DNA from: Absidia repens
Lineage: Eukaryota; Mucoromycota; Mucoromycetes; Mucorales; Cunninghamellaceae
NCBI GenBank assembly: GCA_002105175.1
Contig: MCGE01000020.1
Coordinates: forward strand, 620,001 to 684,000
Direction of reading: 5' to 3'
Length of the DNA stretch: 64,000 bases
Shown here piece after piece: positions 45,015-59,100 of this stretch. Position 1 is the stretch's first letter. Every line of letters begins with the position of its first letter. The notes below the pieces were generated by a model. That model saw only the letters and a list, made by a program, of their open reading frames with translations, made no database searches and had not been told where the DNA came from. Both the position numbers and the translations under genes were made by a program.

Positions 45015-46010
45015 AAAAGAGCTTTGGCTATTTCAAGTTGGTCGGTTTTGCCTGAAGGGTCGACGAATGGCAACACTAAGGCGTTCACCAAACAGAAAAT
45101 ATTTCAAAACCCGCCCACGTGAATATTTATTTACTCCCAATTATAATTTTTCTCCCTTTTTCTTTTTCTCTTCTTTTATTCTTCACAATCGTGGCCCCAT
45201 ACAGGGTTACGCTGCACTTATATTAGTGTCAGGACTAGTTTAGAAGGGTTTCAGATCAGGGATTACAAGGTGCATGGGGAAACCCTTTCATTTTGGATCT
45301 AGGTTTTTGAAACCATCATCAATAGGTTTATTAAAGATTTCATTAGTTTGGATTAGTTTTATTTTGTCCTTCATTAGTATCTACATATGAATAAAACATG
45401 TCTCTTTTTACTTTCTTCAAAAAAAAAAATGTTCTTCTGTGTTGTGCAACAGATTGCTTTTTTTTTTTCATTACAGTCATCCCTTTTGATTAGTTTGACC
45501 GTTGTTATGCATCAATAAAATATCTCCCCTTACTCTTTCTCAAGTCTAGAGTTGATCAATCTTGAAATCCCTCAATAGTCTCCCTCATGCTTTATCTAAT
45601 AGATCCTTCCAGTAAATCTCTCGTTAGTGTTTAGTATCTACCAATATGCTTCAATAAAATATGCCTTTTTAACAACCATACTCTGACCCATCATATAATA
45701 AACAATGTCGCTGTTGCAGCTGTTTTGTGTGTGTATTATTCCTTCCCCCGTCGCCTGTGACCCGTATTCCTACTCGACCAAAATCATATAAATGAACCTA
45801 CGTCGTGCTATGCGTGTAGTCATCACTATAGAGTATTTTACGCTTTTTTCTAGCTTGTCTATGACTACTCTCCCCATTCCCAGAGAGTCAAGTTAATATA
45901 AGACATACCCATATTCCCATTCTACCGTTTATGTCAATCAAAGCTAGACGTGCCGGCAGTGTAACCACCACTACACTAGACTTACTATATAAATATACCC
46001 AGCACCCTAC
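45015..46010 (+). repeat. Interspersed repeat, copy C
   Basis: The head at 45018-45125 aligns with copy B and ends in ATTTCAAAACCCGCCCACGT, where the B-box-like sequence is degraded. Core at about 45220-45310, with the best-formed stem of all copies: GGGTTTC (45246-45252) pairs perfectly with GAAACCC (45279-45285). The 3' part carries ATGAATAAAACATGTCTC, GCTTCAATAAAATATGCC and CATACTCTGACCCATCATAT, shared with copy D. It ends near 46010 at a T-run. Confidence 0.82.
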
Positions 46011-46310
46011 TTTTTTTTTTTTTTTTGGAAAAAATGGAAGTCATACTAGAACGAGTTGAGCTCCAAGAGGTCGCTCTATGAGGATGTAAATTGGTAGATT
46101 GTCTAATTCCATCAAAAACAACATTTCAACAACTGATATATCATAGGATGAAAAGATTTTTATTTCAAATGGAAGTATAAACTATAAAATAACAATGTCT
46201 AATGAATAATGAATTAAATAAATGCTATTGAAAAAATATAAATAATGTACAGAATGTGAATATAACATAGATGAATAAAAAAATGAGGGGAAGGGGATAG
46301 ATAATAAAAT
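46011..46310. other. UTP20 3' flank
   Basis: T-run (about 46012-46026) followed by AT-rich 3' UTR of the minus-strand UTP20 gene. No separate feature. Confidence 0.4.
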
Positions 46311-46748
46311 CTAAAAAAATCGAACACGCTTGTTGCTTGAAGATTTGCGTTGATTGCGAGCCATTTTTCGTTTTGCTGCCAGTTCAGGATTGGTAATTGA
46401 TTCCACTGCGCGTTGTGCTTTGCGTTCTTCTTTGATGTCTATTGAGTGTTGTCGAATATTTTGATAAATCGCAAAATAGGCTGTTGGACCTGCTTTCTTT
46501 TGAATCATTCCCAAGACTTCATTTCCGAGTGTCTTCAAATCATCTATTAAACCAAAAAAAAATCAGTATGGATAGGAGATGCCGCGATATCACTTTTTTT
46601 TAAATTTCTTACCGAAGCCTTTTTCCCTACTGACTTGACCATTCACAGTATGGTAAATAGGAGCAATCATAGAGAAAAGGTAGGGGGGTAGTTCTTCAGG
46701 CTTCATCACATTGCACATGGCAGCAAACCATTTGAAGATAGACGACCG

Positions 46749-46791
<43 letters not shown>

Positions 46792-49700
46792 ATGGCAGTC
46801 AGTAACTAAAATTATAATTTTCACTGTATAAAGTAACTTACCAAAATGAGACCTTTGCCTTGATTTTTACCAGCACCTCTTGCAGTATACGAAGCTTTAT
46901 GGAAGAGCCATAGCAATGATGTGTGCACTTGACTTTGATCCACAGATACGTTTTGCTCCGCCAATAAAGAATTGGATGTAGCGTCGTCCTGAGTGCCATC
47001 TTGATCATCATCGTCATCATTTCCAGTGATATCTTCCTCGGCAGGTAAATGATATAGGCATCGTCCGATGAAAAACAGGTTCTTCACCAATTGGTTTGCT
47101 TGTTCATCAGAAAGATAGACACCCTTGAGTTGTTCCACAAAACCATAGGCCAACCCGCGAAGTACTTGCCGAGTCAAATAACTATTCCTAGTAGCAACAT
47201 CTATACCAGCAAAGTAAACACCAAACAATCGTGAGCTAGATGATCGAATCCAAGCATGAGGATGAAGAAGGAGAGATTCCACACCACGCCAGATGGGTAT
47301 AGTGTCATCAGTGTAAACCAGTTTGGGGAAAGTGGAAGTGACCTTGGCAAATGTGTTCAAACTATAGTAACCAACTTCCCATGGTATGTCCACATCCATT
47401 CCATCGTCCTCTAATTCTAGGCTATCTTCATGTTTTTCTTGTTCTTCCAAGGCATCCATCCACTGCTGATGATTAGATTCAATCATTACCGCCAAACGGC
47501 CAATTAACTGAGGTGCAAACTAAAAATGAAACCACATACATAAATTGCTCAAGTTAATAAATAGCAGTATTAAATCGAATTATATTTTTCTTACCTTGAA
47601 GTTCTTTCCATAAGCATCTATTACCAAACCATACAATTGACAACCAGCACGCTGTAAATTCGCTTGTTCGCTATCCATCCATTTGTCTAGAAGCTTGTAC
47701 ACAGTGTCCATATCGTCATCCATACGTACGAGTAGCGATTTGATCAACTCAGCAGTCATTTCACGGCATTTTGAAGATTCATCGTTGATCAGGCGCATCA
47801 CTAACGCCAGTAAAAGAGACTGAGAGAATTCGGCAAGAATTTCGTCACCAAACTTGGAGATAATATGATGTAACAGTTCCATGACAGATTCCCGACCAGT
47901 TTCATGCACATATTCCAAATTTTTGGTGATAAAAGTCATTTGCTTCTTTAATCGGCCACGACCTTGAGGGTAGTCCATCAAAAACATAAAGTAAAGTGAG
48001 CGTGCTTGTTCACGGGTTTCAGGGGCTTGATTGGTAACCAAAATATTTCCCAAAACATCCATAAGATCGTACATTTCCGGTGCCATAAATTTGCGTGAGA
48101 TAACACCACATACCAAACCAAAGGCTGTACCCTGTCGTGTAGGTTCTTCCAAATCAGGGCGAATTATGTTGATGAGATAAGTGAGCTGATGTTCCGTCAA
48201 ATTCGCCTTCTTGGATTGAATGCACACAGTCAATAATCGGAAGCATGCTTGAATCATAGGGCTGTTTGTGTTTGGTGAATGCTTCAAAAGCTGGAAAATA
48301 CGCTTGATGGCCACTGGGATCGAATCATTCACTGATGAGAGTGGTAACTTATAAAGAATATTGAGATTCCGTGCTGCTAGCGTAACATTTGCTGTTTGAG
48401 CCGAGTAGAGAATGTTGCCTACAGTCATCAGGATTTTGTCAAGTCGAGTTGCATAATCATCATCCGATAAATCAAACTTGTTCCGTTTTAACGAGGTATG
48501 GAGTAAAGACAAGCCAAAGTAAACAAATCGGTGGGAGTTGACATGAAGGTGATCCACAGGTTCTTCAACAATACGCTTCATTTGCACTTCAAAGTTCTTT
48601 TCCTTTTGTGTCTTGATGGTCTTGACCTTCTTCTGAGCCTTGTATACATCCACATTTTCGGATATCAAATCGTTCGCAAAATCCAATAATTCAATCGAGT
48701 CAAATCCAGGGTTGTGTACGAGGCCATGAGACGTCCGTTTGAGAACATCATCCACCTTGTTCAATATCTTCATGCTTTGAGTGTTCGTCATCACATCCTT
48801 GAGGGGAGCCAATAACATTCCAATATTGGAGAATTTGACAAGTTTCGCAAGCAATTCAAAAGCGGCAGGGCTACGTCGACTCTTGGCTTCCTTGGTTTTC
48901 CCAGTTATTTCGGCAGTGTCCTTTTCTTGTCCAGTTTTTCCAAAAATATCGCTAATCAACACCTGTACAATATCTTCCATACAGTAGTCCAGATCACCAA
49001 CATTCATACGAGAAGCCATATCGTTCAACAAAGCGCTGACAGTATACCCAAGTACATGAAGCTCATAACCACGAGCCAGTGCACCACGAAGTTCCTTGAT
49101 GATGAATTGGAAGTAGGCAGTACCAAGAAATTCGTTGATCTTCAAAAGAGTTTCCCGAGTGACATCGCGGACATCTTGAGCACGACTTCGAATTGTCTGG
49201 CACACAATCGTAAGGAGACCAGGTAGATTCAAGCGCAGTGATTTTTCAGGCAGCTGACGGAGCAGTTTGGCAATTCCAAGAGCAACTGGCATTCGAGAGA
49301 TCACGGATTTTCGACTTTTTGTTTTCGAGATAAAAGCATTCAGTGAAGGGAGTACTTTCGTGATTAAAATATCATGAATTTTTTGAGCTTGTTCTGTTGA
49401 TACAACTGACGTATTTGTATTCGTCGATACGGTGGTCGGTTCGTTATCGTCGTCGTCGTTGTCATCGTCGTCGTCCTCATTGTCATTGTTGCCATCGTCA
49501 TTGTCTTGATCCGCGCCATCATTCTTGTCAGATTTTTCTTCATCTTCTTCAATAGATTGGGCACCATCACCAGTAACATCAGTGTCCGCTTCCACTTCTT
49601 GATCACCATCAATGTTCATGATTTCCTCGACCGCATTTTCAGAAGGTTCCTTTCCAGACGCAATGGCAGCCGCTTCCGCTTGTTCCTTGGCATTGTTGAC

Positions 49701-52700
49701 AATTTCCCGATGACTGAGATATTCGATAATCACCTTTTGTTTGCCCATAATTTTTGCTTCGGTTTCGTCGCTGATTTCGATATGAGAGATGTCAAAATGG
49801 AATGCCTCCAAAACATTGGTTGCTAACCGTACGTATATTTTTTCCATTTCGTCTTGTTGCGAGACCAAAGATAAATAATGTGAGAGTAATCGGTAATAGC
49901 GTCCCCAAGGAAGGCAGCCAGCAAGTGATCCAATCGTTTGTGAAGCTTGATGTATAACATTGTGGTCCGTTAATCGATCACTTTCATAGATAAAACCAGA
50001 TACCAATGGAATAAACACATTGACAATAGCAGGGACCGCCAACACGCCTTGAGCAGCAAATTCAGACAACCGAACCATGGATCGGACACGACGATGAAGT
50101 TGGATATGGTAAATATTGTTGAAGAAATTGACTTCTTCATCATTGTCACCGAGCAAGGGCACCATCGACGTAAATATAGGTAGTTCAGGGAATGTCTTGA
50201 TACCAGCATTCAGTAGCCCAACAAACTCCATACGAATAATTTCAATTCGATTCTTCAGTCCATGTTTGATAGCAGGATACACCACGTGAGTAACATACGA
50301 CACCAATTTTTCTTGTTCTACGGGGTCTTGTTGTTCTTTGGCTGCGGTAAGGAATCGAGTCGCGCAATGAGTAGCAGTACCTCGGACAGCGATTTCATCG
50401 GCATCTTGCATGCTATAAAAGAGCTGATTCAGGATTGGCAGCCACTGGTGATGGTCTAAAGTATTGTATAAATCTTCGCCAATTTTGCTGAGGGCATCAA
50501 GCATACGGTCGTAATCAGGTTCGTCGATTCGTTTCCGAGAAAAGGAGTTGAGGTCTTGTAATAAGGCACCCACTTGCACCAAAGCAGGGTTGACATTGAC
50601 AAAAGATTGGAAGAGCTTGATCAGAATTTGACGGTTTTCACGAGATTGAATAATAGAAAACATGTCGGAGGCCAGTTTGTAATAATTCTGATACACTAGA
50701 GACCCACAGTCAAATCCAGGAACAAGAGGCATAAAATTGGACCAAATGGTGAGGATATTGCGCTTTGTAAATTCAGGGATAATTCGACTGGGTTTCTTGA
50801 GATTAGGAATAAGCATCTCCAATATTGTTGCAGTATGTGTTCCATCACTGGTGTAAGGGGCAAGGCGAGCGACAATAGCGATTTCTCTAACAGAATAACG
50901 TCCACTGTTGAATTTTTTGTCGTCCTTGGATTTTGTGAGTCGATATTTCAAATGATTCAGAAGAGCATCCACATGTTTCACAATAAGATTTTCCTTGAAG
51001 TAGTCCAAATCAATGTCCATGCCGTTATCATCTACCACTTTGTCGCCGTCCTTTCCATCACAGTAATCCAGCAAGTTGTCCAGAATATCAAGAATCGTGC
51101 TGAGGACTTTCTGGTCGATCTTCTTTTGAGATAAAATGGCGTAAATTTGTGGCAAGAGAGAATCGTCGTAGTTTGTCAAAAAAGTAACATAGGATGATTT
51201 TTCGGCCCAGACTGCAAATATCAACAAAAGACTAGATATCTGTTGAGAAGCTTCACCAGGGAAGTTGGCCAATCGTGGAGAGATAAAGGAGCCAAACATA
51301 GCAGATATATAAGGTGCAAAGTTGAAGCCACCACGAATTGAGAATATTTCCAACAATCGGCGTAAGGTCACAGAGCGTACTTGTTTTGATCGATTACTGA
51401 TTCCAGTTTGTGATATGTTGTGTTGCTGCTGATCATTGCTTTCACCTTGCTCATCTTCGGCGTCCTCAATATCCATGTGCGTTTTGTCGTTGTTTTGAGA
51501 TGAATGAAGGATATACAAAATTACTTTGAGAATACTTGGCATAAATGGTAGCAAATCAGATCCCAATTGCTTGATCATATCCTCTAACACATTCACCAAC
51601 CCACTTTGTTGTCGCCATGGAATATTGAGAATAATTTCAGAACCTTGATCCACAAATTCAAATGAAGTGACACGTCCTTCGTCATCCAAAGTTTCCCCCG
51701 GTACATTCAAGAGAGATTGGAATGGTTCTAAAGCCAGATCAATAAAGGTTTTCATTTCATTTTGCTTGCAACAAGACACCGCACCAAGAATAGCCTTGCG
51801 TCGTAATTTTTTCACATGTTTGCTCCCCTTTGATCGACGTTCCACTAAACGGCCAAAGAGAAGACGCATCACGATTGGCATAAGTCCATCACGATGAGCA
51901 GGATCAATAAGATTTTGTTCATGGTTTTGAATAAAGGTTGATAATTCGTCCCGGAATTTCGTATCATCCAGCAAATTTCGAAGATTGTCACTGTAAGGTT
52001 TGATATTCTTGTCTTTCCATGCAAATAAGGTTTCCAAAGCTGGGGATTGCAATCTGACATCACCTTTCGCGATCAATCGGAGAATCACCACATAAAGGTC
52101 TTGAGACTTGTATACTCCACGGATATTGGTAAAACAAGCAAACAAACGTAGCCAAGTAATCATTTTGCTTTTCACGTTTGAGGCAGAGCGAGGAATGAGA
52201 CCAATCTTGTGTCCTTTTTCGTTGTTTTCAGGCGTGTCATCATCATCCACCAAATCATTGTCAGTCACAGTGTCAAACTCGTCAGTCAAAAACTTGAAAA
52301 ATACAGGAATCAAATGTCGCGCACGCTGTTCAACAATAGTTGGTGTTTCCATCAATGTTTGAAGTATCATGTTGTAATAATGCCAAAAGTCCATAGGAGG
52401 TTTTTCCAATCCACAAATCTACAAAAAAAGGGATGTAAGTAATGGTAATAATTATTTCATCAACAAATTGATATTTAACGGGTTTTAGATTCAATTACCT
52501 TGACAAAGAGAAGACTGCCGTTGGTTGCATATTGTTCTCCCATAATAGACATTGCATAATTTTCGACAGCAGTGTATTTGGTGAATGTTGGGCATTCAAA
52601 AGATATATTGCCAGTTTTAGTTGCTTGACCATTGGAGATTTTGACAGGCGAGGCACACTTTTCAATCACTGGTGCGGTAAAGCCATCACACACCAAGAGA

Positions 52701-55700
52701 CGTTCATCTTCGAATTTGGCAAGTTCATCAAAGCATAACGTCCAATAAAGTTCCCGATTTGTGTCAGCAAAAGTCTTGAGTATTTTGCGAGCATCCTCCC
52801 ACAAGGGCTTAAAGTTGATCGTCAGTAAGCCTATTCGAAATCAAAGCCAAATTGTCTCGATGAGTGATATATTCTTCTGATTTCACTTTTTTTATCATTT
52901 CTTACCAAATGCCACTAGTGGTACAAAGTCTGCATAAATATCAGGAATGCGTTTTGTGGAGCAAATCAGATTGAGTTTTTGGATGAGGATAAGCTTGTCG
53001 CGGAAGTCGTTCATAGATGGTATAATGCTTTCCATATCCACAGCAATATCAACAATTTCACACTTTTCATCATTCCGGTGGTCAGCATCCTTCTTCATCA
53101 AAGGTTGATCGAAAAGAGCTAATAGTTTCATTGTGTAGAGACGACATTTGGGTAGATACGATCGAAGGTTTGTTTTCAAAAGGGGGTAGAGTTGTTCCAA
53201 GTATTTGAAGTCAAAGTGACCGTCTTTCATTGTGCTATGATTAAGAATAGATGTAAGGTCAGATACATTTACCGATATATATAATCGCTTATTCCTCACT
53301 TACCTTGACTGGAGAGTAGCCATATATTCATATATACCCTTGACAATAACTTCATTCTGGCTATGGTCGTTAAGCAACTTGATAATCACATCATGCTTTC
53401 CGTAGAGTTTCTCCATATATATGGGCTTCTTCTTCACCAAAGCAACCAATGATTCAATAGAGAGACCAAGTAACGAGACCAAGGCAAAATTTTTGTGAGC
53501 CATGATGAAACTAGTGGAGACCACATTGCATTGGGTTGCTTTCGACAAATATCCAGACAAAGATCCAAACAAAGCCAACACAGAGTCAAAGAGTAAATCA
53601 TCAGATACATCCAAAATGGGTAAAATAGTCAAAATAGAACCCACCACCGCAATTCCAGATGGGGTTTCATCGCCAGTCTATATACAAAAACATACATTAG
53701 CCATCAATTATAATCAATCACATACTGGCGTATTACCTTTTCAATGTCGGTGTTGTTCAATAAATCTTGCTCTTCATCCCAATCATACGACTTGTTCATG
53801 ACATTCAAAAGCTCTTGTACCAAAGACGTATTGTTCCTTGTAGCGGGAAAGCGAAGTAAACCGTCAGCGGTTACAGACGACATCAAGGTACCAGAAGGAA
53901 CAGAGAGCGAGTTGGAAGAATTGAGTTGCGACAAGAAAAAGATACTTTCCTGCGGGTAGTCTGTAAAATGCTGAGACACATATCGAGTGATGTATGGTAA
54001 AGATACTTGAGTAAAATTGGACCATTCTAATTGAGACAGACCGACGAAAAACCCATAGACAACACTGGGTTCGTTGAATGAGATGATGGATTCCAGTATA
54101 AGACGTCCCCCGCCGACAACCACATCCAAATTTCCAAAGCATAAAATCCCAGTAACCGTTCGTAAGGTTTCCTTGTACATATCCTTACAGAACACCCGTC
54201 GACGAGAAGTGAAAATGAGTTTGGCAATTTCCTGCACACGAGAAATAATTGGTCTAAAGTCTATCATAAAAAAAGGAGAAGGATGAAGGCAGTCAGTATA
54301 TGATTTGTATACTTCTTTTCTTCTCTTCATATTCAACATACCTTCGATTCGGCTTGCTTTCCGGACAGTAGCCATCATTGATAAAGTAGATATATCAATA
54401 AGTAGGTGCTTTTCATTAGGTTCCTTCAGTTCCAGTTGAGTATCGATATCCTTCAAAACTACATTCACGATCGGGCCCATATGTTGTCGATAAGTATGAT
54501 GAAGTAGCAGTAATGTTGTTTTGTTGAGCAAGATACTGTTATTGTCGGATTCTAAAAAAAAACAAAAAAAAAACCATACATAAGCTATCTCTAATCATAT
54601 CCACCAGGCGAGATCATTATATTTACTTACCTAGCTCATCGATTGATCCTGGACTATTGCAGACTTGAGAGTATAATTCATGATATATTGATTCGGCACG
54701 AGAATGGAGACGATTGTCGACTTGCTATTGTGGATATAAAAAGAAAAAAGAAATAGTATTAGTTAGGATTGCTGACTCGAATATGATATTATATTCATTA
54801 CCTTCATGCTTTCAAAAAATAACATAGATAAACCTTCGGTGTATTGAAGCGATGGTTCTTCGTGTAAGGCGTCCAGAATGTGTTGCACTAACTTTTTCAA
54901 ACCTTGGCCACGAACTTTCCTCATCAAAAAGGCGAAGGCTTCAGCGGAGAAATGTCGAATGTAAGGTTTTGTTGTGATATCTTCGCCGAGTAGTTTGGAT
55001 AACATATCAAAAGTGTCGCATATGTCAGGTAAAATTTGTCGAGAGAGGAATTTGAATAGGTAGGCCATACTGTTGAATAAGCACTGTGGTACAATTAAAA
55101 ACGAAGACGTTGTTAGCATATACAATAATTCCTTATCGTTGTTTGACACTGTATTTACCTCCAATAGCTTGACATCTTGATGATAAACCAGTGGCAGCAT
55201 GCACTTGAGTATCCTGGGGTAGTATGGATAGAATTCACCTTCAAGGTCTTTGGCCAGTTTTGTAACAAGACTAAATAGCAAGAAAATAAAGAGGTTAGTG
55301 ACCAGTTAATATGTTATTAATTATTACTAAAACTTACTCCAATAAACCATCAATAGCCAAACTGTTGCGATCCACCAGATACTTTTCCAAAATATCCACG
55401 ATCTTGTCCTTATGATGAAGAATAGAGGGCAAAGTCTTGCAGTAAGGTTGGATTTCCCGGCTAAACAAGGTAAATTGTTTTGACAGATTTAGTTCTTTCC
55501 AAGATTGTAGAGATTCATTGAAGAATGAGCCGTTTTCGTCAATTTCATCTTCCACCAAGCGGGAGCGACGCACAATATCCACCTTGATACTTTCCACTCG
55601 CGAGCTGAATGACCGATACTAGTAAACGAAAGGATTTCAACTAGATTAGATCATTGCTCAATTAAAAAATATTGCTTCTCATACTTACTTTGAATCTATT

Positions 55701-55748
55701 GGCACCCTGACCTAGATTCAGATCAGAGGCGTCTTTATTGTCTAACAT
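46311..55748 (-). CDS. UTP20: U3 snoRNP-associated protein UTP20 (DRIM family)
   Basis: A giant HEAT-repeat component of the small-subunit processome, required for 18S rRNA maturation in the nucleolus. Fourteen exons: 55748-55689, 55618-55338, 55270-55159, 55083-54802, 54724-54631, 54551-54342, 54260-53737, 53677-53304, 53234-52906, 52830-52499, 52418-47595, 47519-46842, 46748-46613, 46543-46311. They join to 2822 aa, against 2493 in yeast and 2785 in human. Diagnostic segments are the N-terminal RFKYRSFSSRVESIKVDIV, the block FLMDYPQGRGRLKKQMTFI followed by ETGRESVMELLH, and a basic C-terminus (RNQRKSSSNKRVRF). Helical repeats run throughout, with one highly acidic insert encoded near 49410-49620 (Asp/Asn runs). 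The single 4.8-kb exon contrasts with the small flanking exons. The intron between exons 12 and 13 has a 38-T tract ending at the acceptor AG. It is divergent from the PH-domain gene. Confidence 0.95.
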
Positions 55749-56142
55749 GGTTGATAGAAAATAAAAGGCGTCGTCGTGTGATTACAGATCTGGAAAGAGA
55801 AAGAAAAAAAAAAAAAAAAAAAAAAACTGCCATTTTTGCATTCAAGCGTCAGCCACTGCTGCCGAATGCGGAATTTGAAAATAGTCTACATTAAATATAT
55901 TGCAGGGAAATTAAGGGCGGACGCTTTTGATTTCTTTCACTCTTCTGTCTCTCGCTTTTACATCTTTGTAAATCTCTATTGACATATTCAGAGGTAATGT
56001 ATAAATATAATGTCCCCAAAACAACATTATCGAACACTTATATACTCACTCCCACTTTTTTCTTATTTTTTGTATTTTCTAAGGCTACTAGACCAGCAAT
56101 CCTTATACTCACTGGAGAAGCTCATCATCATCACAACGAACG
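55749..56142. promoter_or_regulatory. Divergent promoter region, UTP20 / PH-domain gene
   Basis: 394 bp with an A-run (55807-55826). GAGGTAATG at 55990 and a TTTTCTAAG end near 56082 could be a 5' UTR intron of the plus-strand gene. No coding exon recognised. Confidence 0.45.
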
Positions 56143-59100
56143 ATGCTCTCTCATCAGGACAATAGCGTGGACCATTTGCAAGCCGGTTTGGAAAACTTGC
56201 AAGTGGATGGTGACACCGCATACCACCATCAACAGCAACAGCAACAACAACATTACTATATACCAAAAGACGATTCTGATGATGATGAACCCCTTTCTTC
56301 GGTAGCTCCTCTTCCTGCTTCTCATTCTACTGGCTATCAAGCTCCTGCCCCTGTTTACAACTCGGCCAATCATTTAGATGTTACAAGACCCCCTCAATAC
56401 ATCAAACCCTCTACTCAAGCGCTGAACATTATTCAGGATCTGCCTGCTGATATCCAAGTTACTCAACTCATGTACAACAACTATACCGACAAAGTATATC
56501 TTGAAGGCTATCTTATGAAGATGAACGATTTGACGGTGGATGGATCGTCTTATGGTGATTCTCAGTGGACTAGATGGTATGTTGAACTATGTGGACCTGT
56601 GCTGACATTATGGGATGCAGAACCAAAAACTACCGACAGCCATGAGGATCGAGCCGCGTCCCCTGTGATACCACAATACATCAATCTGGCGGATGCTTCA
56701 GTGTCTATTGCTGATCAAGATCATGGTGTAATTGCTCTCAATTCTGCGGGCGCAAATCGATTCTTGTTCCAACCTGCCGACTCCTCTCCTGCGGCGCTTT
56801 GGTATATGCAATGCGACTATCGTGCTTCGAATGGGCTCGGATTCACCAAATCTATACATTGAAATTTTTTACTCGATACAACAACGAGGTGGTGGCTGCT
56901 ACCAAAACGGTGCCCAAAATGGAAGGATTTGTGCAAGTTCGATTCACTGGGGCAACTGACTGGCAAAAATACTGGACTGTGGTGTCGGATCGACGTGACG
57001 AGAAAACATTCTTTGGCAAGAAAAAGGTGCCTTCGCATGGTCAGCTTCATTTTTATGACAACAAAAAGCAAAAACACCCAAATTTCACTATGGTCAACAT
57101 TGTGCATGCATACACCTTATATCCTGAATCTCCTCAATTGATTGATATGGCTACCATTCTGAAGGTGGATGGATTCCTATCTACCGGTGAAGAAGGACAC
57201 AAGGAAACTACTAGCGCTCTTATCATGGTCTCGTCTCGAAAGGAACTGATCCAATGGCTTGTGGCTATATTTGACTCCTTTAAACTCTATGGTCGACCAG
57301 GAAAGATGCTTGATGATCCTTTGGACATGAATTCTCTCAACTTTGGCGAGGAAGCTGCAGCAAACCCCCGGGTCTTTTTGGAAGTGGCAGATATTCAACA
57401 CATCGACATCAATCAGGACACTTACATTGATAATATTCCCGCATTTGCTGGTGTCTTACTCAACAAAATGACTCGTCAGGACGAACCTTTACCTCCTATG
57501 GATCAACAACAGCAGCAATGGACTTCTCAAAACAATGGTGATGCCAGACGGAGTCTACCTATGGAGCAATCTGCAACCCCCAATGCATCCCAACAAACCC
57601 TCAACCGATCTGGAATGATTCCGAGCTCTTCTTCTCGGGGCGGCAAGCTTATTTACGCAAGTGACAGTGAAGATGAAGATGAAAACGAAGATGACACCGA
57701 TGAGGACAGCGATAGCGATGATGATGATGACAACGCACTCCCAGCTCTCAAGTCTCACAAGAAACAACAGTCGAAAACGACCAAGACAACGGAACAGCAA
57801 CAAGAAAGCCATACTGACGACGATCGATCAACCATATCCGATGTTTCGGAGTCATCTGCGCCGCATCAATCGCCTACAGTACCTACACGGTCTTCGCGAC
57901 CACGTCGTCATGTTGCTCGTCCTCAAGCAAGTCTCAGTGGATCTGGATCAGAAAGTGATGATAATCAAGGCAATACCAGCAATGATGAGGATGATTCTGA
58001 CAATGACCAACACGATCACACCAAAGGCAACCGGGGCGGCGATCAACAACCACCTTTACATATGTCGATGATGGGCAATCAATCTGAACAGTTTTATGAT
58101 CAGCACCAACAACTGCATCACAATGACGGCGTCATGTATGATCCTGCTACTGGTGTATATTATGATGAAAGACCTGCTGGTATGGAAATGGATGAAGACG
58201 GACCCATCATTCCTGAACTTGGATCTCGATTTGCTACTCAAAACAGTTTACTGGACACGTATCGACCGGATCACCCATCTGCAAACGATCAAATGGAATA
58301 TTCTCGGCAAACTGGACATACATTATTGAGTGTTCCCAACAAACCCCCCGAACCTCGTACTGGCTTGGTTGGTATGATCTCTCAAATCGAAGTGGATAAG
58401 AAGGAACAAAAAATGAACAAGGGCAGGATGCTACAAATGGAAAAAGATCGACTTTTGGAACGTGAACGTGAAAGGTATATGTGGGAACAGCGTCAACAAA
58501 TGATGCCTCAGGTAAACGAAGCCGAAGAAAGAAAGAAAAAGGAGGAGGTGTCTGTTTTGATGACTTACTCTTTTTTTCTCCCCAATAGATGAACATGAAT
58601 CAAGCAAACATGGGTAGTCAATATGGTATGGGCCAGATGCCAATGATGGGACAAATGCCTATGATGGATCCGCGAATGTCAATGATGCCACCGCAAATGA
58701 TGGGACAAATGCCTATGATGGGACAAATGCCTATGATGGACCCAAGAATGTCAATGATGCCACCGCCACCAAGCATGATGAATTTATCGAACAATAGTGG
58801 GAGTTTAGATCCACGTATGTCAATGATGCCACCAAGTATGATGAATTTGTCAAATAACAGCAGTGGGAATTTGGATCCACGAATGTCAACCATGGACCCT
58901 CCTCAGCAACCGTCCACTAGTACCGACACTGCAAGTATGGCTCCTCCTATGATGGACCCTCGTATGTCAATGATGCCCCCAATGATGATGGACCCACGTA
59001 TGTCAATGATGAATATGCAGATGATGATGGCGATGTATCAGAACAATGGTGCTCTTTGGAATCAACAACAGCAAATGAATCAATTTGGCGGACCTCGGAT

